Shown: positions 45,101 through 54,870 of the stretch, piece after piece | How the letters are laid out: every line of letters begins with the position of its first letter | Position numbering within the stretch: position 1 is the first letter of the stretch | Assembly (NCBI GenBank): GCA_903813345.2 | Contig: CAIIXF020000002.1 | Span: forward strand, 35,234,109 to 35,298,108 | Direction: 5' to 3' | DNA length: 64,000 bases | DNA from: Owenia fusiformis | Taxonomy: Eukaryota; Annelida; Polychaeta; Sabellida; Oweniidae | Made by a program: the position numbers and the translations under genes | The notes under the pieces: generated by a model | Seen by the model: the letters and a program-made list of their open reading frames with translations, nothing else | What the model was told of the DNA's origin: nothing | The model's database searches: none

Positions 45101-48100
45101 ACCAAATGCTACATGGTTTAAAATATATTTATATAAACATATAAAACATTTAGCACATTCTCTGGAGATTTCAGAAGAATTTATGAAAAATAACAAAAAT
45201 AGAGATTTATGAAAAATTTATCATCACCCTCCCCGTGCAATTGATATTTATTACTGTATCTTTTATTAGTTTGCTTTTCTTTGTTTTGACCATGCCCCAA
45301 GTTTTAATACTTTAGTAAAAAATTATTAAAAGTAAAGAAAAAACTTTAATTATTTTGGCAGTCTAATTATGGGCACAATTGACACAAATAGTTTACCTCT
45401 CCGTTAGCTTCCCTGTAACCGTACAGTTTTATGCTGACAGTCTTATAGGGGAGGTGGGTGAGAACCATCCGATCCCATCGCATAACAAGAGCATAAGGAT
45501 CCGTTGACTCCCAATCCCCGAATGGATCAAGCCTTACTCCATAGGGTATTTTGTCCAGCATTACTAAAATTTAGAAATATCTATACTTTATATAAGTGTC
45601 ATGTATTTTCTGTCCTGCATTAAATCTTTGTTATTACGTCTTTGCATTAAGTCTTAAGTTATATCCAAGGTATAGAAGGTGTTTATTTGGAAGGGGTACA
45701 CAAGGGATCGATGCAATACTATGATTCATATTCGTAACTTATCTTTTAAACTCTATATGCAGATTTGGAAAACCAAAGCCGATCCAAATATGTTTACTTT
45801 AAACGAGATTACTCACCAACATTGAATGTATTCCTATGTTTATGGTGTCTGCCATTGGTCAGTTCAACATCTATTAACCCTCTCTGAGTTAGAGCTGGTT
45901 GAATACATCTCGCCCTCATCATGTGTATATACTGACCCTCTACGACCTTATCTCCAAACTTGCAAAGTATTCGGTCATTTGGTGCAAAGCAGGGCCCCGA
46001 TACGTTAACTTCCCCACCGCCCATCATTCCTCCAAATCGAGGGTACATCTCTAAGATACTGGACGCTGGAATAAAAAAATCATAGGTAGATATAATGGTT
46101 GGAACCATAATATAATGGAACAATAAACATACCAATTATTTCTGCTACAATAAACATACCATTTCGAGGAGTGCCACATGTGTCGTTACATAACATAATG
46201 TGTAGTGACCATACCATTTACTTAGGATACAATAAACATACCATTTGTTTATGGTTCAATAAACATACATGTACCATTTGTCTATGGTAGAAATAACATA
46301 CCATTTATTTATGGCACAATAAACGTACCTTTGAGAGAGAGAGAGAGAGAGAGAATGTGTAGTTATAAGTTATAATGGAACAATAAACATACCATTTGTT
46401 TATGGTACAATAAACATACCATTTGTTTATGGTACAATAAACATACCATTTGTTAATGGTAGAACAAATACACCAATTATTTATGGTATAATGAACATAC
46501 CATTTGTTTATGTTAGAACAAATACACCAATCATTTATGGTATAATGAACATACCATTGTGAGACGTACCCTGTGTGTCGTTCGTGCATCCTCCTTTGAT
46601 GATGATTTCGTCATCCACTCTGTAAATATACCGCCCAGTCACATTGGATCCCGCTGACGTAGCCAATCGGAGAATTTCATTGGTCCCAGAGTAAGGCAAA
46701 GGGTAAAATTCTGTACCATTACCAGCGTTGAATCCAGCCTAATAATGAAAATGTTAAATATTGCTTTTTCAGCTTGTGGAAATATATTACTGTTCGAAAC
46801 ATCTAGCAAACAAAATACGTTAAATCAAACTGGCAATTAACTCAATTCATCAGTTCGAGGAATGTAATGTTTTAAGGCGTATTAAAAACATAGAACCGAT
46901 CGAACTGATTTCGATGTGTCCAGTCAGAAACTATTTCTTATTTTTCTTAGATTCTTTCTACCAAAATGTAACTAGGCGTGAGACAGGTGAAGCATATGTG
47001 ATTGAATGTGTATGCATATTATGGTCCTATAGGGATTCTCTCTCCTTCTAAATATACATTTCCTGATTAAGTAAGAAGGTAAGAGGAAAATAGTTGCTAT
47101 TGGGTCCCTTGAATAACTAATTGAGATGGGTACAAATTCTTATAAAGCGAGCAGGTTATTCCGCCAATAAATACTTAGTTTTACCTGGGCCTTGTATTCA
47201 GGATTTACGCCTTTATCATCTCCTGTTCCGGACCATGTTAAATTCCAGTAGTTAATGATAGTATATGTCTCTTTACCGTCGGTCACCACAACAGCTTGGA
47301 ATGTGTTTCTCTGTAATAAAGTAGAATCCTCATTTGAACTAAATAAGAATATAAATTAGATGTCCACTAGTTAAAAAGATGGCAGTGGAATCAACCTGTT
47401 TGAGGACGTTTGTTCATCGACTGCAGCGAAGTTAGGGGTCTCGGGCCCTTGTCCAGCTTGCAGGACGGAGGACAACTGAAATAGCTTTTCTCAACTTGCA
47501 GCTACAAAAATGCGGTTTTCTCCATTGTAAGCCCAACGTAGAGTTCTTGCGATAGTCATTATAAAATAAATGTTAGATAACTGCTAACGGTCATAAATAA
47601 CGAAATAAAACTAACTGATCAATCAAATTGGCCCCCACGTGATTAGTAACGTCATATACAAAATATAGCTTTGGTTTATTGGTTCCTTAGTAATCACAAC
47701 GTCACGGCAACCATAGTATTGTTGTGTAAACCAAAACAAAACATTTTGGCATTATGACGTTATGGGCCATGTGGGGACCAGTGAGAGATCACGTGGGGGC
47801 CAATAACGTCACAACCAATTCGAATATTGCTTATTAAGCAGCTATAACGATCGTTAGAGTGAAATAGTTTTCGCAATACTGATGAGAAAACATGTCCAAA
47901 TACATTTATCAAAAAATTATATTGATTCCTTTAGGTTAAAAAACACCATTTCATATCTGCTTTAACCCTAGAAGCCCTAAGGTAAAAATAGTCACACGAA
48001 CACCTAAGGGGGGGTCAAAAGGGCACCCCCCTTGTAAAATTTTTATTAGTAGAGCTAGGATGTTCAAACTTTTTCCACATATACTTCATTCAATTATCTA

Positions 48101-51072
48101 CAACTTGGTATAAAAGTTTTAACAACTACGATGATGTGAGATTGCGTAATTTTATTCTTAAGACAACACGTATGGTAGAATTAGTGCTAGCTTTTTTCTG
48201 ATTTTGTCTATTGGAGCTGACGATTACATCATAATAAATAAATAACAAATTAGTAAAGCTAGGATGTTCAAACTTTTACCAAAATATACTTCATTCAATT
48301 ATCTACAACTTGGTGTAATAACTTTAACAACTATGATGATGGAAGATTGTGTAATCTTATTCGAAAAATAACACATATGGTAGAAATAGTGCTAGCTTTT
48401 TCCGATTTTGTCTATTGCAGCTGATGATTACATCATAATAAATCAGTAACCCTATGTACAATTCTGCTGACTTTTTCAGAAAACATGTCTTATATCTGTA
48501 GCTTCAGCTACTGAAAATTTGAAGACCCTGCCAGATGCCAATAAAAAGTTATGGGGAAAAAACTTCACAGGGGGGTCATTTTGACCCCCCCTTAGGGCTT
48601 CTAGGGTTAATGCCTCATCGGTTCATAAAAATAAATCAACCACACTGCCATCTATTCTTTCTTCCAATACCATATTACTTTGTGTTTTTTTCTCGAGAGA
48701 AGAATAAATGTCATAAAGATGGCATATACTGCTGGTATAGGAGCATAGTCAAGCCAGAATATACAGATCAGACATATGCTATACAATATATTTAACAAAT
48801 TATTTTTAATTTGAACTCTTTATTCCATAATAATGAATTAAATCCACATTAAAATTTTGAAACACAATATTACCCATTTCATCAAATATATAGTTGGAAA
48901 TGACATGAGAATACTCATCATGCAAATTACTAATGCGCATGCTCACCGGACACGGTCCGCTTCTGCAAATTGGGGAATGCGTAACGTTCTCCCACGTGAC
49001 TATGAAGCCATATTTGCCCACGAATAAATCGGCCCCAACTACAGCAGCACGGACTTCTATCGAGAACTCGAACAACATCTCTTTAGCGATATCTCGTTCT
49101 TTTCGCACTGGCCCGTCCTCAGGCCACATGTCCTCGTAGAAATGACGATACCTACATAACATAATAATAAATACAGGTGAATACATTTTGTAAACATTAA
49201 AATGATATTCATTCGAACAGATATTCATGCATTGGACAAGTCAAGCTCTTGAAAGTGCATAGAATGCTGATGTGCGAGTGAATTGATTGTGTGGCCCATT
49301 CTGCCATTGAGTGCGATTGAAAGTAGGCAGAATTGAATGAGCAATACCTCTCACTATGTGAACTAAGGTGTAGGCATGCTTAATGAGGCCATACATGGTG
49401 CCAAATCAGTTCAAAAATATCTGCAAACCTTGAATTATAGAAGTAAGTGATATTCTGACTGACTTACCAGAGCCTCGAATCATCGCTTATTTCCACTCTG
49501 GCGTAATATGGAGCAATGAGAGGAGGGAATGATATTCTGACTTACCAGAGCCTCGAATCATCGCTTATTTCCACTCTGGCGTAATATGGAGCAATGAGAG
49601 GAGGGAATGATACTCTGACTTACCAGAGCCTCGAATCATCGCTTATTTCCACTCTGGCGTAATATGGAGCAATGAGAGGAGGGAATGATAGTCTGACTTA
49701 CCAGAGCCTCGAATCATCGCTTATTTCCACTCTGGCGTAATATGGAGCAATGAGAGGAGGGAATGATACTCTGACTTACCAGAGCCTCGAATCATCGCTT
49801 ATTTCCACTCTGGCGTAATATGGAGCAATGAGAGGAGGGGGTGATATTCTGACTTACCAGAGCCTCGAATCATCGCTTATTTTCACTCTGGCGTAATATG
49901 GAGCAATGAGAGGAGGGAATGATACTCTGACTTACCAGAGCCTCGAATCATCGCTTATTTCCACTCTGGCGTAATATGGAGCAATGAGAGGAGGGGGTGA
50001 TATTCTGACTTACCAGAGCCTCGAATCATCGCTTATATCCACCCTGGCGTAATATGGAGCAATGAGAGGAGGGAGTGATACTCTGACTTACCAGAGCCTC
50101 GAATCATCGCTTATTTCCACTCTGGCGTAATATGGAGCAATGAGAGGAGGATCCATATCGTGCGGCCATTGCTTATTTGGCCAGCCTTTAGACAGATATT
50201 TGTAGCTTTTGAATGTAGTGTTCAGTGAAATGTAACCATGGTTCGTAATCTGAAGAAAAAAGTTACTTTAAATTATAATTGGAATTTTATGTTTCTTGAG
50301 AATGTAACTGTTCGGATAGACTAGTTGCGAGTTGAAATAATCAGGATTTACATCATTAGATATTCAAAACTCAATCATAATTGAAATCTACATGTAAAAT
50401 TACATCGAGAAATGTTGTTTCATAAATTGTTGAAAAATCACAAAAAGTAAAATATCACTTGTTTTATTGGATAGAAAATACTTTGTTTTACTAGAAATAC
50501 TTTCATTTGTATACTATCGGATACATAATGGTAATTTGAAAACCAATCAAATGGAATTAATGAATATTCAAGTTTAAGGGAACTTATATATCTGTCTAAC
50601 CAATATATCTAACCAAATTAGCCACCTGGTGAAGAAACTGGCAACTACATACCAGCATCCGAGTTATTGACATTTAGAAATGAATCTTTCCATCAAAGTT
50701 CAAACAGAGTGAAAATACCCCTCTATTGAAGAATTTAACTGAGGCGTACAGGCTTGTATACTTATAGTTGGGCTTACACAGAAGTTCTTTCAAAAACATG
50801 TTCAGGTTTCCCGAATTGAATTATTGCAGATTTCTAAATATCTGTACATGTAACTAAAGAGTCAAGAAAGTATTGGAGTACACTCACAACAGCAGAATCG
50901 AAGACTTGTCCAAAGAATGGCACATCTGTTTGTAAATCAAAGTTAACATGGACATTTCGTGTTGGATCAAACTCATCTCCATATTGTTCACCAAAAGGAT
51001 AGAGTCGATCTTTGAACTTGTTTGTATCTCTATTCCAGGCGTTTTTGTAGCTTTCCCATTCATCGAACTCAC
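28491..51072 (-). CDS. MUC4/SUSD2-like NIDO-AMOP-VWD-Sushi transmembrane protein (5' end missing)
   Basis: One minus-strand gene with at least 20 exons. Joined exons to the Sushi module total 3,021 nt (about 1,007 residues, all outside the cell), followed by a transmembrane exon, a 386-residue cytoplasmic exon and one of two terminal exons (about 344 or 554 codons). Every junction has AG/GT and matching phase. Domain order NIDO, IPT/TIG, AMOP, VWD, Sushi, TM combines features of vertebrate MUC4 (NIDO-AMOP-VWD) and SUSD2 (AMOP-VWD-Sushi-TM). Such proteins are adhesive or mucus and matrix components at the cell surface. The cytoplasmic tail is far longer than in those relatives. The signal peptide and any N-terminal repeats were not found; the first sure exon starts mid-protein in phase 1. 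Individual parts are listed separately. Confidence 0.85.
30603..33885. repeat. 42-bp minisatellite, about 78 copies
   Basis: The unit is ATCAAGAGTAATGGCAATGA followed by ACTTAGTGATTCTAAACATAAA, 42 bases, or 14 codons. Variation is low, with TACA/TAAA and AATG/AGTG alternatives forming higher-order patterns. It fills most of the gap between terminal exon B and terminal exon A. Lacking stops, it yields a 787-residue plus-strand frame (14-residue repeat [14 protein letters not shown]) and several minus-strand frames. Confidence 0.95.
34034..34039 (-). terminator. Polyadenylation signal after terminal exon A
   Basis: AATAAA reads on the minus strand about 150 bases after the stop codon at 34,185. 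Its presence supports exon A being a true 3' end. Confidence 0.5.
34185..35217 (-). CDS. Alternative terminal exon A: 343-residue cytoplasmic tail
   Basis: The acceptor CTGCTTTTAG precedes 35,217 and the exon begins in phase 2, so it can join the exon ending at 35,612. It opens with [11 protein letters not shown] and SPPPVPKP, then a Ser/Thr/Pro/Tyr-rich stretch. Four repeats of about 17 residues follow, of the form [16 protein letters not shown] second array of seven 11-residue units ([11 protein letters not shown]) is encoded by 33-bp DNA repeats at about 34,203-34,440. It stops at GNPPSDPR. The Arg-Ser-Pro units are possible proline-directed kinase sites. No folded domain is visible. Confidence 0.75.
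35612..36769 (-). CDS. Common cytoplasmic exon (386 residues) with SH2/SH3-type motifs
   Basis: The acceptor ATGTTGTAG precedes 36,769; the exon starts in phase 2 and ends in phase 2 at GG before GTAGTT. It begins [16 protein letters not shown]. It is polar throughout, with basic patches ([12 protein letters not shown]) and Ser-rich stretches. Near its end come RIYMNI, then [14 protein letters not shown], then [18 protein letters not shown] and YINM fit Y-x-N (Grb2-type SH2), YINM also fits Y-x-x-M (PI3K-type SH2), and PLPPPR fits P-x-x-P-x-R (class II SH3). These are seen as sequence motifs; use in signalling is inferred. The alternative reading in which ATG at 36,789 starts a separate protein is possible but loses the phase fit. 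Confidence 0.75.
37093..37270 (-). CDS. Alternative transmembrane exon TM-B
   Basis: The acceptor AATACATTTTAG precedes 37,270. The exon is 178 nt, entering in phase 1 and leaving in phase 2 at a GTAAGC donor. It encodes about 25 extracellular residues with an N-glycosylation site (NKT), then a membrane helix ([20 protein letters not shown]), then Cys-rich CFCFWC and a basic stop-transfer RRAKRKR. Joined to the exon at 36,769 it reads straight into the long tail. It resembles TM-A in P...VA..I.IAC.C.W and the basic end, suggesting exon duplication. Confidence 0.75.
37503..37669 (-). CDS. Alternative transmembrane exon TM-A
   Basis: The acceptor TTGTTTTAAAG precedes 37,669 and the exon enters in phase 1. 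It encodes GTIQIH, a helix ([18 protein letters not shown]), then [12 protein letters not shown] and an acidic end. With the internal donor GTATGA it ends at 37,534 (136 nt, phase 2) and joins the long tail in frame. If the donor is ignored, it reads [10 protein letters not shown] and stops at 37,503, giving a short-tailed form. The Cys cluster next to the membrane could be palmitoylated (inference). Confidence 0.75.
37889..38560 (-). CDS. Sushi (CCP)-like module and preceding linker exon
   Basis: Exons 38560-38288 and 38083-37889. The first continues from VWD with [10 protein letters not shown], a Pro-rich stretch and [20 protein letters not shown], matching the C-x-x-x-x-x-C-x-x-D-x-x-x-T-G-D segment that follows VWD in SUSD2 and related proteins. 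The second has four Cys in CCP spacing ([24 protein letters not shown]) and a Trp just before the last Cys, as in a complement control module. It ends in phase 1 with T before GTAAGT, which makes the next exon choice decisive. Confidence 0.8.
38597..38664 (-). mobile_element. tRNA-derived SINE head
   Basis: The minus strand carries a B box GGTTCGAATCC (38,599-38,609) and, about 50 bases upstream, an A-box-like GAGTTGGAGGTG. A cloverleaf cannot be closed well, so this is a SINE or decayed tRNA relic and not a tRNA gene. It lies in the intron between VWD and the Sushi linker exon. Confidence 0.45.
39318..43174 (-). CDS. VWD domain exons with GDPH motif
   Basis: Exons 43174-43031, 42512-42342, 42127-41985 and 39441-39318. 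The domain opens [12 protein letters not shown], the hallmark of von Willebrand D domains, then [13 protein letters not shown]. Later parts include [43 protein letters not shown] and, near the end, [15 protein letters not shown], which matches the family's GLLGNWNGD box. In MUC4 the peptide bond inside GDPH is cleaved autocatalytically; the motif is intact here. The last intron (39,442-41,984) is long and carries a mariner MITE and a foldback. Confidence 0.85.
39636..40257. mobile_element. Mariner-type MITE in VWD intron
   Basis: Ends TACAGGGTGGGCCAAAAAAC and its near-perfect reverse complement, flanked by TA on both sides (39,634-39,635 and 40,258-40,259). The interior is non-coding. The terminal 20 bases match the element at 4,652-5,784, so both belong to one family. 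Confidence 0.85.
40672..40803. repeat. Foldback around GAGCGAAGCGAATGAG
   Basis: Arms of about 60 bases (TGATATCATTTTTATCGCC ... GATATCAAATATCAACAC and its mirror) meet near 40,736. More TGATATCAC half-palindromes continue to about 41,230. Confidence 0.75.
41640..41790 (+). mobile_element. LINE 3' end with ATCAT tail
   Basis: AT-rich sequence ends CTCTCCAAATTGGAGGAAAT, AAAGAATCATATCATATCAT, a hairpin plus AATAAA plus short tandem tail typical of CR1/L2-like LINE 3' ends. No coding part precedes it, so it is a 5'-truncated insertion. Confidence 0.5.
43693..44418 (-). CDS. AMOP domain exons
   Basis: Exons 44418-44270 and 43955-43693. The domain starts [17 protein letters not shown], then [48 protein letters not shown] and [16 protein letters not shown]. 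The Cys pattern and the LPYYYCC block are those of AMOP domains in MUC4 and SUSD2, extracellular modules linked with adhesion. The 5' splice site at the first exon is TC before GTGAGT and the frame continues SHHGSG across it. Confidence 0.9.
44612..45563 (-). CDS. Extracellular segment between IPT and AMOP
   Basis: Exons 45563-45397, 45086-44923 and 44747-44612. Readings include [53 protein letters not shown] and [20 protein letters not shown]. This Trp-rich segment lies just before AMOP in the same family, without a domain name that I can give securely. The donor at 44,923 is GTTAGT (AAA before GTTAGT); it is less usual but is the only one that fits the next phase. Confidence 0.8.
45817..46065 (-). 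CDS. IPT/TIG-like domain exon
   Basis: A single 249-nt exon. It reads [20 protein letters not shown], then [36 protein letters not shown] and [12 protein letters not shown]. The P-x-x-G-x-x-x-G-G-x-x-V-x-I-x-G opening and paired Cys fit an immunoglobulin-like IPT/TIG fold, which lies between NIDO and AMOP in invertebrate mucin-like proteins of this family. Confidence 0.75.
46080..46560. repeat. 27-bp imperfect tandem repeat with (GA)n
   Basis: Repeats of CAATAAACATACCATTTGTTTATGGTA fill the intron between the NIDO and IPT exons. A GA microsatellite lies at about 46,332-46,354. Each unit is itself partly palindromic (ACCATTTGTTTATGGT). Confidence 0.85.
46570..51072 (-). CDS. NIDO domain exons
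   Basis: Exons 51072-50888, 50249-50092, 49151-48947, 47310-47185 and 46738-46570. The first reads [14 protein letters not shown], then [18 protein letters not shown] and [13 protein letters not shown], the usual start of NIDO. It continues [63 protein letters not shown] and [15 protein letters not shown], all in family order. NIDO is an extracellular domain shared with nidogen, MUC4 and tectorin. The exon at 51,072 starts in phase 1, so at least one more coding exon lies upstream. Confidence 0.9.
47624..47815. mobile_element. Short MITE with GGCCCCCACGTGAT ends
   Basis: Inverted arms ATTGGCCCCCACGTGAT (47,627-47,643) and ATCACGTGGGGGCCAAT (47,788-47,804) bound about 180 bases in a NIDO intron. 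Confidence 0.65.
47966..48606. mobile_element. PiggyBac-type MITE
   Basis: Flanked on both sides by TTAA (47,962-47,965 and 48,607-48,610). Ends are CCCTAGAAGCCCTAAGG and its exact complement, followed inwards by CTAAGGGGGGGTCAAAA on both sides. TTAA targets and CCCTAG-type termini are typical of piggyBac. The interior is non-coding and holds two copies of a roughly 205-base unit (AAGCTAGGATGTTCAAACTT at about 48,053 and 48,257). Confidence 0.85.
49463..50149. repeat. 78-bp tandem array containing a NIDO exon end and its splice donor
   Basis: Nine copies with exact 78-base spacing; CTTACCAGAGCCTC begins at 49,463, 49,541, 49,619, 49,697, 49,775, 49,853, 49,931, 50,009 and 50,087. The copy at 50,087-50,149 is the real 3' end of the second NIDO exon with its GTAAGT donor; the other eight lie in the following intron. 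Copies differ by only a few bases. Confidence 0.95.
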
Positions 51073-54000
51073 CTGGAATTATAGAAATGTAATAATTATT
51101 CGATGGAATGGTTTCATGGGTGAATATCCTTAACGATTGTTAAAGTCCCCGTATAAAGTTTTAACCACTTTGGCTTATATTGTAGTCTTACCCAATGTTA
51201 TCAAAGTGTGATATGTGAAACTTTTTTTTTTAATCTCAAAAAGTGGTTTTTGATAGACTTTTTGTCCCAAAATTTGTGAACTTATTTAAAACTAACTTTT
51301 AGAGGTCACATATATGTTTTAATTAGCCACAATTCATACCAATGCATAGCATTCATCCTCGCATGTTTTTGCCGCAAAAATTAAGAAAATCGGTTCATAA
51401 ATAAGCGAGAAAATGAACTTATCAGTGCAAGAAAATGGTTCCGAGAAAAATGCATTTTAAAATTTCAGTTCTCATTGAAACCAATGGTACAATGTTATCT
51501 AAAACATAATATATTTTTCCTTTTAACCTAATTAGACAATCAACATTGATTGATTATTGAAGTCTAGCATATTGAGAAAAGATTGACATCGAAAAAAAAT
51601 TTCATTTTTTTCAAAAAGTTTTTGCTACCTTAGTGACATCACTAATGTTTCAAAATATTTTTGATATGCTAAAACATTGAAGTCAGTGGCCTATTAAATA
51701 TGGCATTTTATTATTGAAATAGTGTGCCCTTTGTTCAATCTTTGCATTGGTGTTAAAAAAGATAATCTTTTTTGAAATGCATTAAGAAATATTTGATGAT
51801 TAAAAAATTTCAACTTTTTTTGAAAAATGGCGGGAAATTTGAATATTTCATAAATGAAATGCTCATAACTTTTTTTCAGACGGGGACTTTAATTGAACAT
51901 TGCCTTCCTTTAAATGCATAATTGGAGACCGAGAAACAATATAGCATTATTTTCAACAAGGGAATAATTAAATGGAATTCTGCATTGTTGGCGAAAATGT
52001 GGATATAGCTGAAGTAGCATGGAAAAAGTAACAAATGTTAAGATGCTCTTGTGATAAGGAAAGCAAGTGACTCCAGCCTAAGATAACAATGAAACTACGC
52101 ACATAAATAAAATCTAATATTTGATATTTGAAATATAAATAATAGAAAGACTAAATGCCACTAAAAACGTTACGCGAATAATTTCCAAGCATTCCAATCA
52201 TCCAAGCATTTCCTTAATATTTAAGCACACGTACCAAAGGGAAAGGATCAAAAACTGTAAAGAAACCTTCAAAAAAGCAAACTCTAAGTGTATACCCTAC
52301 TATTAGTAGATCCCAAAACCATGATCTGACATGTTTTAAGTTATAATTACACTCCTAGCTTTATACTGTAAAACATTTGCAAAATGTAGCTAAAACATGC
52401 AATATTGTATTATGCAATGCAATATATCGAGTACTTAGTTTTACCACCCATGTGTAGGAACTAACAAGACCATACTGAATTAGGAAAATAAATTATGATC
52501 TAAAAACCAGGCAATCAAAACATTCCCCAAGCAGACAAACTCGCTTTGGGAATGCTTTTATCAATGAAATATGCTTGCTTTTTATTGGGTTGTGGTGCTG
52601 TTTTGTTTTATCTTAATTTGTTTGATGCAATGCTGTGCTAAAATAATTCATAGACTCTGTCAGAACCTGGCGTCAAGGAAAGCATGTTTTGGTACCTGGA
52701 ATACTTAAAAACTTAATCTGAAACTTGACCTGCCAATTAATATTACACAAATAAGGAACTGTGAAAACTTGATAAACAGTAACAATTATAGAATCTAATT
52801 TAAGGCCCCATGAGTCTCTTAATGTTACTTTCCATAGTGTGTCAGTCGTCGAGCTAAATTATGCTTTGTGAAATAGTTAAATCATTTTATTGTTACATTC
52901 TACAACAATTGCATAGGGATAAACTGTTGTCTTGCGTCTTATCCACATCTTTCATTATTATACTTGATTACATTACTTGATTATAGATATCACTGGAAGC
53001 AGGCTAAACATCTCATAATCATCTATTGCGAGTTTCGTCTCAGAAAGAGGAAGAAGCTGTATTCTGATAGCCTTTCATTTGGAAGAATTGAATACACTCA
53101 ACTCCAAATTAGTAACGTTGTCTCCCTATTGGATGGCATGTTTAAGCTTGTTTTTGTTTGGAATTTAAATGTAATCCTCAATTACCATAGATAGGAAATA
53201 TCAAATTATTGAATTGGTTAAAATAAAACCAGCTTTGACACGTGGTCCAAATGGCACATTCGGTGACCATTTTGGAGAGTAATATGCAGATCACAATGGC
53301 TTGTATGGACAGCTCTATACACGTTTTACTATCGGATTTTCGCATGCGATGTTGTAAATACTATTTTACTATTTTCCAAAATCTAATAATTTTCGGCATC
53401 TTCGGCTGACATGAGGTTACAACAACTGAACATTTTGTAAATGTTGAATATTCTGCCCCTTTCTCTTGACATCAATTGACTCAATTTTATCTCTTCTCAA
53501 CAAACTTCGCAGCGCAATATCAACCCCATCATGGATTTGTTTAGACATTTTCAGAGATACTTCCGATCTTTTTGACTTCTAATCGACCATAGATATGTAG
53601 GATTCTGGAGTCTGTTATATAACACACTCGACGTGAAGAACATATTGTTAGAAACGTTAGAACTGCAAATAAATAGACCACTTGACTCTGTTGCCAGAAA
53701 TGAGGCTTATTTTAATAAATTGTTACCTGCCTGTTTACACGTAAGTCAAGGGCAAGGCGCATGATGCCACTTAATACAACGGATGTTAAAAACTATCAAT
53801 GGTATTGAATAACAAAAAAGAATGTCCCTATAAAATGCAATTCGCCCTTACGGGTGTATTCACGTGACATTATGCGTTGGTTCACAGGTTTTTCAGAACA
53901 CTTTGGGGATTTTCTGACGTTGTGGTGTAAACCCCATTACGTTAGACCTTCACAGGGCTCAGGACACCTTGGGGTAGGGGTTTGGGTATAGACACGGTAC

Positions 54001-54759
54001 TATGGGACACTGAACATGACACTAAGTCGTATTTGTAGCAAATGCTAAGTTGCATATATGTGGTTCTCCTCCTAAACCATCAATTATAATGAAATTGGAG
54101 ATAAATGATGATGAAATCCTACCCCATTATACTTAACTCAATGGGAATATTTACCAAGAATAGCGTTCTTCCATGTACGTGCTTAGTATGGTTTACCTTT
54201 ACTGGCTCTTTACTGAATTTAGAACATCGATCAAGGATATTTACAAATAGGTGTGTCAAGCGGTAGCATAACTTTAAATTAGATTTTATGAGCAGCCCAG
54301 GCCAAGATCTCACGGGCAGAAGATATAAATTACTTGGCATACAGTGTAACGGCACACATAAACAGGTTGTACGATCTGTTTGATCCTACCCATAAGTCAG
54401 TCTTCTCAGTTGAGAATGCAGAGGCCTCAAAGAGAACCACTCCTCAAGAACTCAAGACATACTCATACACATGTAATACGGTAAATATATTTATCCTATG
54501 CCAAGTAGAGTTTTAGGGAGATAAGTTGGTAAGATATATCCCGTATCCTGATTTTGAGATTTCCATATCCAGAACCTCCATATCTCCCGCTTCGGTGCAT
54601 ATCTTCCCGCTTCCGGTGCATATCTTCCCGCTTCCGGTAATGCAATAAAATGACTTTGTATATGAATGATTTGTTAATTTTTACACCTTGTACTATTGAA
54701 ATGGCCATATGCCCCTGAAAACTCAACTTGGTATAGGATAAAGCAGTTATGTACGGTCG

Positions 54760-54870
54760 GTTTGGATATAGGGTTCATCCCTCGTGAAATATGCACATCT
54801 ACCTTCGGTCCCTACGGTCCCTCAGGTAGATATGCATATCTCCCTCTGGATAAACCCCATATCCAAAACC
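54760..54870. repeat. Foldback with CTTCGGTCCCTACGGTCCCTC loop region
   Basis: Arms GATATAGGGTTCATCCCTCG and ATATGCACATCTACC pair with GGTAGATATGCATATCTCC and GGATAAACCCCATATC. Same family as 21,115-21,235. Confidence 0.7.

Noticed and set aside
49463-50092. Extra in-frame micro-exons in the 78-bp array
   Set aside because: Possible AG sites in each unit give a TGA or later stop when joined to the preceding exon, so productive inclusion is unlikely.
49463-50149. CRISPR-like array
   Set aside because: Units are directly adjacent with no spacers, in a eukaryotic intron, and derive from an exon end.
53950-54360. Upstream exon of the large gene in a 78-residue minus-strand ORF
   Set aside because: No signal peptide or family motif, and no acceptor-donor pair with the needed phase.
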